DNA from: Dugong dugon
Taxonomy: Eukaryota; Chordata; Mammalia; Sirenia; Dugongidae
Assembly: GCA_030035585.1 (NCBI GenBank)
Contig: CM057461.1
Location: 168,093,624 to 168,157,623 of the forward strand
Direction of reading: 5' to 3'
DNA: 64,000 bases
The notes beneath the pieces are model-generated. The model did no database searches. It saw only the letters and a program-made list of their open reading frames with translations, and had not been told where the DNA came from. Positions within the stretch are counted from its first letter, which is position 1. Every line of letters begins with the position of its first letter. Positions 11,819-26,159 of the stretch are shown one piece after another. The translations under genes were made by a program, and so were the position numbers.

Positions 11819-14269
11819 CTCTCCTAAGGTGCTTAAGTTTAGTAGCAACAATACAGGTGCAAATAGTGAAAATACTATGAGCTTATATGTAAATGCAAAT
11901 ACATGGGAAAAGTAACAGTGGTTACCTGTGGTGTGAGGGACAAAGGGGGACTTCTGCTTTATCCATAGTATTTGAATTTTTAGATTGAGACTATTTTTTA
12001 TGTATAAATTGGGTAATGAATAATTATGAATTTAAAAAATAAAAACATTTCTAAACATTATAAAATATCAAATGCTGAATCTAATAGTAGAAATATTATA
12101 CAAATGGGAGCATTTAGCATGGGGACTGGCACAAAGTAAGCTTAGAAGAACTGTAGGAAGAGGATGGTTTCTGTGAAGGGGACCAGAGGCTGAATCTTCG
12201 AGTCATGTTGGAAGCCTGTTGGGGCACAGAAGTGTTTTGGGGAATGGGAGAAGGGAGACGGCTCTTTTATGGCTTGCTGGAAAAAAGTATCATCATGAAA
12301 AATATATTTAGGGAAGATTAAACACCTCTGTCAAGTTTGGTATCACAGAGGGCAGGAATTCAGTCCTTGTAGTTTGCTTAGTAAAACACACAAGCAATTT
12401 CATGTACGAAAGTTTCTTTTTAAGAGGTGTGTGATGCCCAGTTGTACCCAATAAAAGCAGAATGATAATAATAGGGTTAATGATGATTATGTAAAAATTA
12501 AAGAGAAAAACTTAATCAACCTAAATTACTTCTGATTGCTAAAATAAGCAAATGCAAATTCATTCCCACTCTATTGATAATTAGAAACCACACACCTACA
12601 CAAAACAATTTACAAATTCTACCGCATAAAAATAGAACAAAGTTGTTCAAAGTTACATTTTTAACAAAAGGTCCTTTCATTACTCAGTCAGTTTTTAAAA
12701 CAAGAAGTACATGCCTTCTTAAACCAGGCAAGGCACAACAGGGAGTGGGGGGGAACTAAATTGATAGTTTTGTAAAACTTATTTTAGCCTTGAACCAAAA
12801 AGTAGAAAATATCATTATTTGACATTGGTGACTTGTTAAAGGTATTTAAAAATACTGGTGTCAAAACTGATGATGGAGGCATTTTACTTGCTGATATACT
12901 AACAAGTGTCAGAGAAAATATTGCTATTGGTTGATTTACTGGTCTGCTGGTCTATGAACTATTTTAAGTGATTTATAAGAACAAACACTTTTCATTTTAA
13001 AAATTACATATTTGTACTAATTTATATTAGTAATATAGATTTCCCATTTATAGTAGTACTATGTGTTCTTTAAAAATAAAATTTTTAGCAAAAACTATGA
13101 GTTATTTTAAAGGGAACTGTTAAGGATATAACAGTATAAAATGATATGTGACATGGCAAAAAAATATGAAGTAGTAACACAGATTGCTGAAGTTTGGGAA
13201 ACACTGATCAGTTTTATAAGTTTCTGTCATCATTTCTGTCATTCCCATCATCATGCTTCTTTGAAAAGCTGTGATAATTCTGTTTGATAAAAGTGTCTCA
13301 ACTCTGAGGCCTTCAGGACTGTAGTACTCACACTCTGTCCCACTTCCTGTCTGTTGTCAGATCCCACCAATTGTGGTTGAACATTGGCTTCTTTAGTAAA
13401 AGAAATGTGCAAACTTTCAGCTATTATTTACTATGACCATTTCTCAATCATGTCTGACTTTAGTTACATTTTCAAATATATTCCCCTAAAAGGCCATCTT
13501 CATCTAAAAAGATAACATAACAGGTGTAAAGATAACCTTCCAGATGGGTTTGGAAAGTCTCACCAAATGTAGTCAGTCTTGACTTTACACTTTTCCTTAC
13601 CCTTCACACTAATCCAGCAGGAAATCACGTTGGCTCTGTCATCAGATTACATCCTTACTTCCCCCACCCTTGACCAAGCCACTGTCACCTCATAACTGGA
13701 GAATTTCAGTAGACTCCTAACTGACCCATTCTCTCGTACTGTTCCATTATCCTCACAGGAGCCAAAGAGATTGGGTTCCAATTTGGTGTCTAAATCTTTT
13801 TTTTTGTTCTTCCTTACTCTTCATTCCTTCCATGTTTCTGCTGACTCTCAAACAGTGGCTCTTTCTTTACTGAGTTTGTTAGTTTCTGTTTCCTAGGTCA
13901 TATCTGATTGGATTTAATGTGTGAGAATCCTGAGGAACCTGATTTGGGTATGCTTTTCACCAGAGAGGGTTTATATTTGCTTCTTCTGGGATACCAGTGG
14001 AGCACTACTAACCTGGGATCACTTTAATATAATTTCTTGGCTGACAGTTAGTTTGATTGATTGGAGGAAAATAAATTTGATTTATTACCTCTAGGACAGC
14101 AAGCCTATAGTTGCAAATTCTCAAGAGGAGATGGTGATTTTTTTTTTTTTTTTTAATTGTTGTTTTCCCTATCTAGAACCAGAGTGGAGACAGATTTTCT
14201 TGAACTCTCTTTGCTGGGGGGAGTGTATTTGGGGAATGGGGTTTTTTACCCTACTCTACCAACTCTACC
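11819..14269. other. Intron sequence with no recognised element
   Basis: No gene seen. Poly-T runs at 13797-13804 and 14138-14153. Short frames such as 12574-12759 have no domain. Confidence 0.45.
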
Positions 14270-15139
14270 ATTAAGGTTGTAGGCCCTTTTGAGGGTCACT
14301 GCCTTAACTCTCTTACTTTTGGCTTGGCCTCCAAAATCCTTCAAGCTACCACCTACCGTGTACAACCAAACACTTCATGAGATTTGGTTCCTTGGTTTGG
14401 AGGTTTAGGATCTTGGTTTCATGGGACTGCCCAGTTAATTGGCTTAATATTGTGTTTAGCGTGTAGTGCCTGGGGTCTTTAAAGCTTGCAAGCAGTATTC
14501 CAAAGGTAACAATTGGTCTCTATTCACCTGAAGTAAAAAAAGGAAGAGTCAGGAATAGGAGGAAGAAACAGAATGTATGACTAATTGCCTCCATGAACAA
14601 CTGCCCCCTTTGCCATGAGACCAGAAACTGGATGGTGCCTGGCTACCATTACTGAAAATTTTGATGAAAGATTCTATCGATTCCTGATTAGAAGGGGGGA
14701 AATTCAGAACAGAATTTCAAATTCTCATGGAATCTAGCATTTCTGGAGCCATGGAGCCTGAAACTATTGCCCTGAGATAATCTTCAAACCTTAAACCAAA
14801 AATGTCCTCTAAAGTCATCTTAAAACCAAACAATAGTTTAGCTTAACTAGTAAAGAATGTCTGCCTTGAGCATTGTGCTCTTTTAAGATCTATCTATATA
14901 GAATCAAATTTACAACAGCAACTCAAAAGATTAGATAAACTTAGGGTACGGTGAATTTATGTTAATGTTTGGAGGAACAACTTAGAAAAGAGGGTGAGAA
15001 TGGTTGTAGAACTCAAAGAATGTAATAAATGTCACTGAATTATACATGTAAAAATTGTTGAATTGGTGCATATTCCGTTGTGTATATTCTCAACAGCAAT
15101 AACAAAGTTAAAATAAATTGTAAAAAAAGAAAAAAGATA
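14270..15139 (+). mobile_element. LINE 3' non-coding segment ending in an A-rich tail
   Basis: Includes GTGCCTGGGGTCTTTAAAGC, TTGGTCTCTATTCACCTGA, TGCCATGAGACCAGAAACTG and TAGTTTAGCTTAACTAGTAA, and ends in an AAATTGTAAAAAAAGAAAAAAG tail. I recall this text as a common 3' end of afrotherian LINEs (probably L1), but the family name needs a search. No intact frame. Confidence 0.55.
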
Positions 15140-15444
15140 CTACCTACCCACCCACCCACCCCCGACTCCAAGTATCAGCATTTACCTCCATGGCAGTCTC
15201 AGTCTTCAAGTTTGGTTACCTGTCAGCACTCTTGGACTTTTATTTGTTTCAGGTTTTTGTTTGTTTGCTTTGTTTTGTTTGTCATAGGGCTTTGCTTAAG
15301 GATTTTCCTTAATTTCCTATGAGCTAGGCAATATATTTGAATGTATATTTGTTGTATTTTACTCAAGATCTATTTGTATTTTATCATCAGGATTTTTAGA
15401 ATTGATACATTATTAAGAGCAGAAATCTAGAGTCTAATAATTGT

Positions 15445-15475
15445 TGAATGAGTGAATGAATGAATGAATGAATGA
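15445..15475 (+). repeat. (TGAA)n microsatellite
   Basis: Six to seven GAATGAAT units. A second short (CCCA)n run lies at 15146-15164. Confidence 0.9.
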
Positions 15476-18400
15476 TTATTCTTTATAAAGGGATGAATTC
15501 TAATAAACCATTGGGCCCAGTGTAAATTAGAGCATGCATGAAGCCAGACATGATTGTATGTTACTGTATCTTGATCACTTTTGACAAGACAAACCAATTT
15601 AAAATACTCCTTAGGAATATATTGAAAGCCACATGACATGGGAACAAAGTGGGAGATGATGTCCACAATATGCTGAGAAAATGGAAAATGGAAAATTGCC
15701 TTCAGTAAGAAACCACATAATAAAAAGTTCTAGTTCTAGTTATAGTTACAACCTCTGGCTTATTACTCTGTCTAGAGGTTCTTCTAATGATTAATTGTTA
15801 TAGAAAGAAATAAAATAGGATTTGTAAAGGAACTTTTATCAGACTATAATGTGCCCTGCCATAAAGTGGGGAAGAAGAGGCTTATCTGGCTATTTATTGT
15901 CACCACCTATGTGGGCCATGGAACAGATACTAATTAGAATTCTGTTTGAACCTGTAAAATGCTTGGCAGACTGAATTCCTTGCCATGACCACACCCAAAG
16001 AGTAGTATATGAGAAGGCTGTTTGATAGACTCTTTAGGTACTAAAACAAATCAAAACAAGCCTTGTTCATTCCATCAAAAGCTATCCTCTCATGTGTTCT
16101 TTTTTTTTTTTTTTTAACCAAATGTACTTTGAGTTTTTATTGTTGTTCTTTTTTTTGGTCTTCCTCAAGTCCAACGATTGTGATAGTTGTGAAGAGTTTT
16201 TATGTAACTTACCAATTACGCAAGACTCGTGTTACCACAAAGTAGGTGGTAAGATTGGCCAAGGGAATGAAGTGAGAATTTGGATAAACTCAGCTCATAG
16301 TCACATTGCTGAAGAGCTGTCTTTCCTATTGGAGTCTACAAGGGTTAGGGAAACCGCATTAGTTTTCTAGGAAGGAAAATACTAGAGTGATCAGCTTTAA
16401 CAAAAGAGATAGTGTGCTGAGTTGCCTAGTGAGACTGAAGATATCAGTAGACTTTTGTTTTTCATATTTCTCTGTGCTTCTTCATCCTTTCTTTATATAA
16501 ATTAGAATTTCTGGGCATGGTGTCCAGGGCTGGCATTGCTCATACAATACCCTTGGCTTCAAGGAGTTCATGAATTTGGATCATTTCCCAGATTATACAT
16601 CTGCCCCTGTAGCTTAAATTTCAGAGCATATGGCTGTGGCAGAGGGGGCAGATTAGAAACCCTCTTCACATTGCTTCCAAAGTGTAAGAAAGAGGAAGCA
16701 CCTTTTCATGTTTATGGGAAAGCCATAAATAAAAACCTGTGGCATTGAATTTGTTATTTGAGTGTTAAAAAGACATGGGTAAAACTATTTTCTTGTGAAT
16801 TGTCTTTAGTAGGCTAAAATTCATTAAATGCATCACAGTCATAGAACCCATACTGAGTACTATGCAGTAGAAAAACAGAACATGAAAAATTCAGACCTCT
16901 GTTTTTAAGGAACCCACATGTCTTTTGAAATGTGACGGCAGCACCTGCAAAAGGGACAATTTGGAATGATGTGTTGATTGCTTTACACTGTATTCATTTC
17001 TCAAGCACTGACAAATAATTTTCCTTGAAAGTTATATTTCTATATGAAAATACCAGAGAAGTCATTTCATTTCAGAGGATATCAGTTGTTAGCACTTCTT
17101 TTGAAATTGCAAACATTTAAGATTCTGGAAACTAGGCATAGAATACTACCAAAAGACATAATAGTGCTATATGGAGGTCTGATGTGACTGCCTAGCTGCT
17201 GTGAAGGTAGTTCCTGATGAATCTGCTGAAATATCCAGAGTAAGAAGAGGTGAAGGGAAAGATGTGGACATCACAGGGGATGTGTCATTCCCTAAGCTTA
17301 TCTGTCCCTTGTGCTCTGAATCCATCCCCAACTATTTCTTCAAAGGCCTTGTTAAATAAGTTAGTGTCTCCTTCTCATCCATCTTTATATTCTACCTCTT
17401 CATTGACTCTATCTTTTTACCCAGGGAGGAATAATCAAGGTGAAAAAGAGATGGTAGTGTGGAAACAGTGACAGGGTATGGAAGACAAGAGGAATAGAAG
17501 TAGGGGAAGTCTAAGCCAAAGCAGTGGATAATAGCAAGTGACAGGGATCATGTCCTGAAAGGTTATATTTTGTTTTTTCTAAGAAGTTATACTTTATATT
17601 CAGAATAACAGACACAGTAACTGCCTTAAAAGGAAAATTAGATTATATCATTTTTAAGAAAATGAAGGCAAGCCACAGACTGGGAAAATACTTGTAAAAT
17701 ATATCTAACAAAGGATCCGTACGGCAAATATTTAAAAGTTCTGAACTCCAGGGAACAAAGATGTGAACCCTAGGAAACACCAATATTTAAAGATAAACAA
17801 AGGGCCAGCTAGACTATTAAGATGTTTTAGATAAGCAATAATGAGAGGTTGAAGAAAGATTGTTAGAGAATAGGATAGAAGATGTAAGTGTATTATTAAC
17901 AATGTTGCAAAGACAAGGTGTACAGGACTTGACAATTTCTTGTATTTGAAGACAAGAGATAGGTAAAAAGCTAACCTACAACTTTTAAGCTGGAAGAGCA
18001 AAAGAAAGGTGGTGCCTTTGACAGAGAGAAGGAATCATGACCAAAAGTCAGGTTGTAAGGAAGAGCCATTTGAAAATGAGTCTGGAACTCAAGAGAGAGG
18101 TCAAGGTTAGCGATATAGATTTAGAAGTCATTTGCATAGAGGTGATAGTTGAATTTTGGATTTGTCCACAAGATTGCACAGATTAAATTAAGTAATAATT
18201 CTTTAAAAGAGTTTGTAGCCATTATTCATTTGGTTCACTAAAAGCCGAGATGAAGGCAGAGGCAGTTATGAGAGTTAATAGTCAATCACATTTTGCTATT
18301 ATCATGTTCAGTGGCTTGAAATGACTAGGATTTTTCAGTGAAAATTAGCAGCTGTATGGAAATGCAAAATTTCTAACAGTTACAAATTTTATACCAAGTT

Positions 18401-19868
18401 AAATCGATTGATGTATTTATATTCATAAGGGATCTTAAACACACAAATGAGATCTTTGCTCAAATTTTTGAATGTTAGTGGGCCGTGAGTGCATAGAAGT
18501 CATTATGCAATGAAATTTCACTGATTTTCCCAATGTAATCTTATGTTTTCTTTTAAAATGCAATTATATGCTTGTTTATCGTGTTAGTTGTCTCTTTTGA
18601 TCAGCTGACAAGAGTCAGTTAATACACATATTTTCATTTAGTAAAACTAAATGCTGAATGAATGATATGTTCTTCCTAGTTAGTGATATAAATACAGTTT
18701 CCTCCTTTTTTCCAGAGATTAGTAGACTAATCTCCTTATTATTTGAACACATACACGTAAGATACAGGTTTGCAAGGACCGACTGTATTACATCTGTTCT
18801 AACTGGCAATTTTATTACACAGATGTCAAATTTAGTTTAGATTCTCTTTATGTTTGTGTCCACTGGCATAAATATTAAAGTTGTCACCAAAATTGCTTAA
18901 GTTTTGCTTGTTCTCTGAACAACCAGAAAAAATATCAGCATTGAAACTGGGTGGAGGTAGCACCAATGGCTTACTCCAAGATAAATTAATACTTTTTTTT
19001 TTTTTTTATGGCCTAATGGCAAATGATTCTGTACTATTGGCCTCAGTGGTGTGGACATAGAGTTCATCACATTATTATGTATAAAATGTATTTGCAAGAG
19101 GCTTAGACAAAGGAAAGGCTTCCAAGAATAAGTCTAAAATGCCTATTCACAGGTAGCCTTCAGGGAAGATTGAACTTCCATCTTGAATAGATGCATTTTT
19201 AAGAGGGAAGTTCTGGTGATCTATTAAATGTACCTAACAATCTGGGATGTTCACTTCTGAAACTAATGTGAAGGGTTATGCAGCCTCTTTTTTTCCACTG
19301 AGTTTCAACATGTTGATTTAATTATAACAGTGGTTTTCTACCTACCAATGGGATAATTTAGGGTGGAGTTTCAGGTGGTTATTGATTTGCTACATCAATA
19401 TTGCTACTAACAATTGAGACTTCGCTGGAGAGATATTCAGTGCAATGTACTTATTTTGATGTTATTCTTATTGTTTTATTCTCAAAAAGGGGTAGAAAGA
19501 TTCTCCTAGAGAAACATTGAGAACAAGGGAGATATTTTTATTTTTAAATTAATATTCGATGTTATTTTAACATCTTATATGTATTAATTATAATAAGTTC
19601 AAGTCACATGCTAATATAGAAAAATTAAGAGATTATTCAGATCTTTAGATTTTCCAGAAGTGAATCTTATCAGCTACGTAATTTTTTAAATTAAACATCC
19701 TGTGAACTTGGGCGTAGAAATTCCTCTGTTCATACAGAGAGATGTTTATCATCATAGGTCTTCGCCTTTGATACAAAACATAGATCTTGAGAGAAGAGCT
19801 TTTGATTTGTGTTAAAAGTAACTTGCATGTCCTATACAGCATCATTAGCAGACTTATTAGAAACATAA
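15476..19868. other. Intron sequence, mostly unrecognised
   Basis: No gene seen. A weak L2-type stretch may lie at 17990-18160 (GGAATCATGACCAAAAGTCA and later TAGATTTAGAAGTCATTTGC). Poly-T tracts at 16100-16116 and 18991-19007. The open frames (16063-16370, 16536-16748, 17250-17471) have no recognisable product. Confidence 0.45.
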
Positions 19869-20021
19869 CACCCATTGCCATCAAGTTGATTCTGACTCAT
19901 AGAGACCCTAAGGACAGAGCAGAACTATCCCATAGGGTTTCCAAGGAGTGGCTGGTAGATTTGAACTGCTGACTTTTTGGTCAGCAGCGAAACTCTTAAT
20001 CACTGCGCCATCAGGGGTCCC
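19869..20021 (-). mobile_element. AfroSINE, minus strand
   Basis: Begins CACCCATTGCCATCAAGTTG and ends CTGCGCCATCAGGGGTCC. Imperfect flanking repeats: ATTAGAAACATA before and ATTAAGAACATA after. The short frames over it are shadows. Confidence 0.9.
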
Positions 20022-21542
20022 ATTAAGAACATATTACCCCAAAAATAAAATGTTTCTTGTATTTACGTTATACTACTATATCCTTGAAAATACATAGCTT
20101 CTTATCTGAATATGCTTAGCTTTTTAGACTTCCATTTCAAGGAAGGAAAAGTAATTTTTGATTAAATGTCTATTGATTTGTGTCTCCCAGACTCACCAAA
20201 TAGAGTTTATCCAAGAATAAAATGCAGTTACCTTTAGAATAAATTTTGGCAGTTGAAATGAAATTTAGCAACCATTAACTGGACACAGAAAATTCACTGA
20301 ATTTAGAACAAGAAGTAAAGTGAACATTATTTTATCTAATTCAAGATGCAGAGGTATATTAAGGAGAGATAATAATGAGATGGCAGCCCAATGTAATAAA
20401 TAAATAAAAATGAGTTTAGATTTCCAGCTCATAACTCCATGCAAGCATTGTAGGTAAAAAAAAAAAATACTATTATTGGAGTCATAAGCAATGTGTTACT
20501 TAATTGTTTCCATGCAGGCATATGTGTTAACATACAGCATTGAAAGAGAGAGTTAATTCATAGGAAGTACTTAGTATAGTTCCTGGAACACAGTACTGTA
20601 CTTTTACACAAATAACATGTTATATGTTTTTTGCCAACCTTGCAACTCCCCCATTTTTGTAAGCTCCTTACGCCATGCGTTATATATGTGGGCACATTAT
20701 TTATGTGGACGTGTTATTTGTGAAAAATATGGTAAATAATAAATATTAGCAATTGTTATAATTGTTGCTATTTCCTATTCTATCTTGTGTCTGTGTCTCT
20801 CCACTTTTCTCCCTCCCTTCACTGACTCATGTTAAGAAGCATGAGATTTGGCTTAACTAGATTTTGAACTACTGATTCTATTTTTTCGGCCATGAAAGAT
20901 TTATTTTTAGTGTTGGCTCCCTGTTTTAGTCATCATTGAGGAAAGAGGAGAAGATGGGAAATGGTGGCGTTCTCCTTGCAGACTTATCTTGCACATGTGG
21001 TTTTTCAGAGTGTGGTTGAAGGAATGTAAGTGATTTTCAATGAGACATGCTACTTTTCAGGATTGTTATTGAATTGTCCTTACTGTCCTGGCTATTGAAA
21101 GCATTTTCAACAAAAAGAACCCCATCCTTACTCTTAATGAAGAAGAACAAAAAGGCATTCCAACTACAAGATTTAGAATATCTGCAGATGTTTTTCCAAA
21201 GTTTTTTTTTTTTTTTTTACTAAAACCCAAGTTAGTCTAACCATTTTAAAATTTTACAGTGCATACCTCAGATTTTCAAAAAGCAAGAATTCATTCTAAG
21301 TAGCCCTTTTTCTTATTTTTCTTTATATTCCCAGTAATATTTCTCCCTTTCAGCTAATACTGACATAAGAACTTTTACATTTATACTTCTACTCTTGCAA
21401 ATTATGACATCAAGGAGTAATTTGACTTACTGTTATGTCCTGATATTGCATAAGGTACTGAAAAGATCCAAAAAAAGGTGAAAGGTATAGGTCCCTTTCC
21501 AAAGATAGCTGATAAATTTTTAGAGTGGGTAAAACATATAGA
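20022..21542. other. Intron sequence with no recognised element
   Basis: AT-rich, with poly-A at 20457-20467 and poly-T at 21200-21219. Nothing coding is visible. Confidence 0.5.
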
Positions 21543-21881
21543 CAGACAGTCCCTGGGCTACAAACATCTGAGTTACAGACAACTCCTGCTTAAAAACAGA
21601 CTGGCATAAAAGCCTATTATATTAAAATTTTGAGTTAAATACATACAGTGGTTCATAATAACAAACACATGCACTACTGTGTAGTGCTCATGAAAACACT
21701 GCACGGTCTGGAAGTGTTTCTTAAGTGTTTTCTATGCATAGAAAGGTAAAATATATACTAAGACAAACATTTGACTATCTGATACTAAAAAGAATCATAT
21801 GTACCTGTTCTGACTTAGCTACAAATTTGACTTAAAGACAGACTGAGGAACAGATCTGGTTCACAATCCAGGGACTGCCTG
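21543..21881. mobile_element. Short DNA transposon (Tc1/mariner-type) with TIRs and TA flanks
   Basis: The left end ACAGACAGTCCCTGGGCTAC and the right end CAATCCAGGGACTGCCTG are inverted copies, flanked by TA. Inside are AAGTGTTTCTTAAGTGTTTT and GACAAACATTTGACTATCTG, shared with the longer copy at 34663-35867. Compared with that copy the centre is deleted, so it is a non-autonomous derivative. No transposase frame. Family name not certain. Confidence 0.8.
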
Positions 21882-21924
21882 TATATAAAACAAGAAAAAG
21901 TGATTTATAACTACTAAGTTCTAA

Positions 21925-22150
21925 CATAGAAAATGCCAGATTGTGTGACACAGACAATAGGGCAGCAGGGCTTAGAGATGGGCGAGAACAGTGTGGGCTG
22001 TATTCATCAAGGAAGGATTTGGCCTGAGCTTCAAAGGATTGGTCGGATTTGGATCACTATAGGAGAGGGGAAGGCATTCCAGGCAGCAGGGAGAGCAAAA
22101 GCAAGCTCAGAAGCAGAAATGTCATGTAAATGTCATGGTGTGCCCTAATT
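21925..22150 (+). mobile_element. L2-type ancient LINE fragment
   Basis: Phrases such as GAAGGCATTCCAGGCAGCAG, then GGAGAGCAAAAGCAAGCTCAG follow the L2-associated consensus I recall. The 71-aa frame here is repeat-derived. Confidence 0.45.
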
Positions 22151-23567
22151 TTAATGATTCTACTGTCCTATGAGGTGACTTTGATCTCATAATTCACCTC
22201 AGTGGCACAAGATTTAAGTCTTGTGGCTGACTTCATTTAGAGAAAAAGACCGAAGAGTAAATATTAAATACATTTCACAAATAATAATAGTAAACAGAAA
22301 TAGGAAAAAAGCTGAAGTTTTAGTCTCTAGCTATTCTAAACATGTTTTTCAGTCAGGACTTGGTTTTAAGAAGACAAAATTCTTAGAGTATCATAAAGAA
22401 CCTCAAACATTCAAGATAACCAATCTCATCTCTGAACTAAAGGAAGGATGTTTTTCTTAATACTGTAATAAAGACAGGCTGCCACCATATTTTATATGGC
22501 ACCAACTCTGTTAGTTATTAATCAAACTCTTGTAAAGCTAAACTGCAGGACTGCTCTCATCCCAGGGCCTTTAGTGAGTGAGCACTAGTGAACATAACCA
22601 TCATTCAACTCCTTGCCTTCTTCAGTGAGAAAGAAATGCTGACACCGAAATGTTCTAGAGTCAACTGCAAGAACTCATTAATACTGTGCCAAGTCGGAAC
22701 CGCTGATCATCAGGGATCTGATCACAAAGTAAATTGGAGGTTGTGGATCACAATGTCTTGTGACAAACATGCATTAGTAAAAGTAAATAAGCATGAAGGC
22801 AAACTGATTAAGCTCTGCTCATATAATTGGTTATTGAAAACACGTTATTCCAATATAATAGGAGAAAAATGAGCATCAACTTAGAAATCAAGTTGACTCT
22901 GTTATAACACTGAACAAAAGAATTGTTAGAAGATTGAAGTAAAAGATCCTGACAGAAGCCAGTATTGATTCACATTACTGGTTGGCACTCTTACGATGTT
23001 GTACTTTTCTGGATGTTAAAAATCCACTGGGAAAATAAGAGAAAGAAAATTGGGTTTCAAGTATGTGGAAGCATTTGATTTGAAATGAGGTGTAAAGAAC
23101 CTTGTGCTCTAATGCCATTAGTGTTCTGGAGCAGTAATTTGTGGATCAAAAGTAAAAATGCAGGTCTGCAAATAGTATTGTAAAATTTTACTGCTGAGAT
23201 ATGTGGCCAATCCAAAATAAGTTAAAAAAAATAAGACAGAGTATAGTTTGGGAGGAAGTAGTTGTGGTTTGGCAAAAGAGAAGACATGTCAACTCTTTGG
23301 GGGAAGTATTAAAATGGGTGCAGATTTTCATGTGATGGTGGCTGCAATAGAAGTAGAAAGAGAAACAGAGAGCATATTATTTTGACAACCTCATTAATAA
23401 GTGATAATAAAAAACTGTCAAGGAAATTATTTGTGAACTGGAATTCCTCAAAAGGAAGGAAAAATAAAATCCTTCAATAAAAGACATATTAAAGTATGAA
23501 TTGCCAACAGAATGGTTCACCCTATTAACAAAATAAGTATAAATCACCCAGTTTCAGAAAACCTGTG
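22151..23567. other. Intron sequence with no recognised element
   Basis: No gene seen. The 94-aa frame at 22588-22872 has no domain I recognise and no coding context. Confidence 0.5.
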
Positions 23568-23690
23568 AGGTTGGAAGGGCAGGTATTACTCCACTGTATA
23601 GATGAGGAAACCAAGATTTTGAGATAAATATTAATGGACAGAGTCTAGATTTAAACCTAGGACAGCTTAAGCTTTTACTTTCAATATGTG
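23568..23690 (-). mobile_element. MIR SINE fragment
   Basis: GTATAGATGAGGAAACCAAG followed by ATTTAAACCTAGGACAGC is the antisense MIR core. Confidence 0.6.
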
Positions 23691-23917
23691 AACCACTTTA
23701 AACTCTTAGAATTTTTGCATCTGACTTCTGTAAACAGTACAGATACATTCCTTTCTAGATAGAAACTTACTTTATTATAATTTTCTAATTCATCAAAGAC
23801 AAGTTCTCAATGCTCCAAAGGCTCTTGGGTGTTTTGAAATAGCATTTAGATTTTTGTTCTTTAAACTTGTTGGTACTAAATCTTTTGAAAATAATGACAC
23901 ATTCCCCTAAATAAATA

Positions 23918-24220
23918 GAATTTTCTTAAATTGTTTTAAAATGCCTATTTGTTTTTTGTTTATGGTATAGTTCAGACATGATAAAGATAGCCAGGAAGCT
24001 TTTTCAGGTAATATCTCAGGAGCAGGGAAAGCAATGTTTGTACTTTCTGTTTCCAAGGACTTTTATGTTTGGGAATTTTTTTTTGTTTCCCTAGCTCCTG
24101 CCGGGAGCAATTGGGCTCAATTCTCAATAACCAAACTCATGTCTGGCAAAGAAAAATGCATTACTGTGTGACAAGGTGTAATTAGAAATTTCTCACTGAA
24201 CTGGAATAGTCATTTTAGCT
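23918..24220 (+). repeat. Inverted repeat arm A (303 bp)
   Basis: Non-repetitive intron sequence that reappears as an exact reverse complement at 29123-29425. I compared the two line by line: both are 303 bases with no mismatch or indel. The sequence just outside each arm differs. This arm looks like the original because it sits in continuous intron sequence, whereas the partner interrupts a LINE. Confidence 0.97.
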
Positions 24221-24519
24221 GTCAGAAATATTTTTTTTTTCCTAGTAAGAAAATTCACTTGCAAAACAAATTATGATCTGAAGGATACTTACTGAATGGA
24301 GCAAGCAAGGAGAATTGGATAACCTGAAAGACAGTTATATGCTTCTCTACTATTGTAATTTATCATAGGATTCCTCCTGATACATTTACTAACATCCTAA
24401 TTCACGAATATCAGTGTAACATGTCCTAATTTCCACCCTAAAATAGAGCAAAGAATAACTAAATATTTTAAGGGACATCTTCAGACCACAATAATTCATA
24501 AGACTATTTGTGTCAGTTA

Positions 24520-25030
24520 GGAATGCTTTAGGCTACAAGTAACAGAAAATCCTACTGTTGGTAGCATAAAGAACTAGGGTTTATGTTTCCTACATAATAA
24601 GAAGTTTAGAAATAGGCACCTGCTGGCAGGGAAGAGCAGGAGGAAGGTTCAGTGAATATTAGATTTGATGTGTCTCTGATTCCCTAGCTTCTCCCTTTAG
24701 ACCATCATGTGGCAGCTCTGGGCATAAGGCCCATGATCCAAACAGGAAAAAGTAAAAAGAGAGAAAGGATGGTGCTAGCCTTATCTGTCTTACCAGTAAA
24801 AGCTGAGGCCTTTCCCCAGAAGACCCCAACAGACTTTCATACGTGTTTTCTTGACCAGTATTGGCTCATTGCCAACCCTGGCAGCAAAGGAGGCTGAGAA
24901 GTATTTGATTTTCTAGCTTCTAGTCTGGAGGCAAGGAAGGAAGAAGGTGGTTGGGAATGGGAGTTGGGGTAACCAACCAACAGTGACCACCATATCACAA
25001 AAATAATAAATTCTGCTGCTAAAATGAACT
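24520..25030. mobile_element. Ancient mammalian interspersed repeat, family not named
   Basis: Contains GTCAGTTAGGAATGCTTTAG, CTACAAGTAACAGAAAATCC, then TTGGCTCATTGCCAACC and GGGGTAACCAACCAACAGTG. The same family appears to recur at 26160-26512 and 42310-42880. Short frames here are remnants. Confidence 0.45.
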
Positions 25031-26159
25031 GTGCCATATATTACATTACCTCATTACAGTTGCAGTATTCATCATGAGTTTACCTCAATCTAGAAAATTG
25101 TGACTTAAGGACAGGTGCCATGTATCCAAAGGCAAGTAGAGAAAAATAGTTCCCCCAAAGCTTTCAGAAGCTGGACTTTGTGCCAAGTACACTTCTGCAA
25201 AGTGATTCCAATTCATGCCTTAGCAAAATATCAGATTGCTACCAGGCAAAGACCTTCAGGATCACTTGAGAAAATATGCAACCCCAGTGTTGAGCATTTG
25301 CTATATCAAAGGGTGATGGCAGGACAACCTCATTGTCCTCATAATTTAAAAGATTTTATTCAGTGTACAAATGGCATTGTTAAGTAATAGTGATCAATTT
25401 AGTTATTGTTCCACTTTTAAATATCAACATACACTACAAATAAGTATGCCAATAACTCTTTCTGTCTCTAGACACACATATACATATGTATTTCAGATTT
25501 CCTGATCCTTCTAAGATAACCAGTATATCCAAAGATGACATAACTTCAGCCCGTAGGAGAAATTTTTGCTGTTATAGTAAGTTTGTGAACTTACTAAAAT
25601 GTACAGTTGCTAATCATCAGTTTGAAATATTGAAATAACTCACAGATCCTCATTACTGTTCCCTATTATTTCCTTCAGGGACTCTCAAATGTAGGCCAGG
25701 ACCTCCAGCTTGGAAACTATTCTCAACTTCCCACTGATTCCTCCATTTTTCTTTTGTAAGAACACATTAGATATAAAACTTACTTCACCTTAATTTAGCC
25801 ACCTTTTAACAGCATTTTAGCCACCTGTACTTAGATTAGTAAAAGTTGCTCTGTTTTTCTTGTTCTCTGAATAAAAGGTAAAAAGTATGATTCTTATAAA
25901 ATTTGCTTAATTTGATTTCTCAGAATTAAATAACACAATATATAGTTTACTGCTTTGTCTTACACATTCTTAGATAGTTCTATTTCAGATATTCTGTCCC
26001 CTCACTCACATAATTGTATTTTCCACATAATTACATTTGTGTTTGGCAGACCATACTTGCCATAAATAAATAATACTGACAGCTGGTGTTAAAATATGTA
26101 GGCTTTAGTATGTGGTATATAAGGATTGTTAAATATTTATAATTAGTTGTTTAATCAAT
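25031..26159. other. Intron sequence with no recognised element
   Basis: No gene seen. The 90-aa frame at 25115-25387 has no recognisable domain. Confidence 0.45.

Noticed and set aside
15445-15475. Regular short repeats as a CRISPR-like array
   Set aside because: Simple (TGAA)n microsatellite without spacers, in a mammalian genome.
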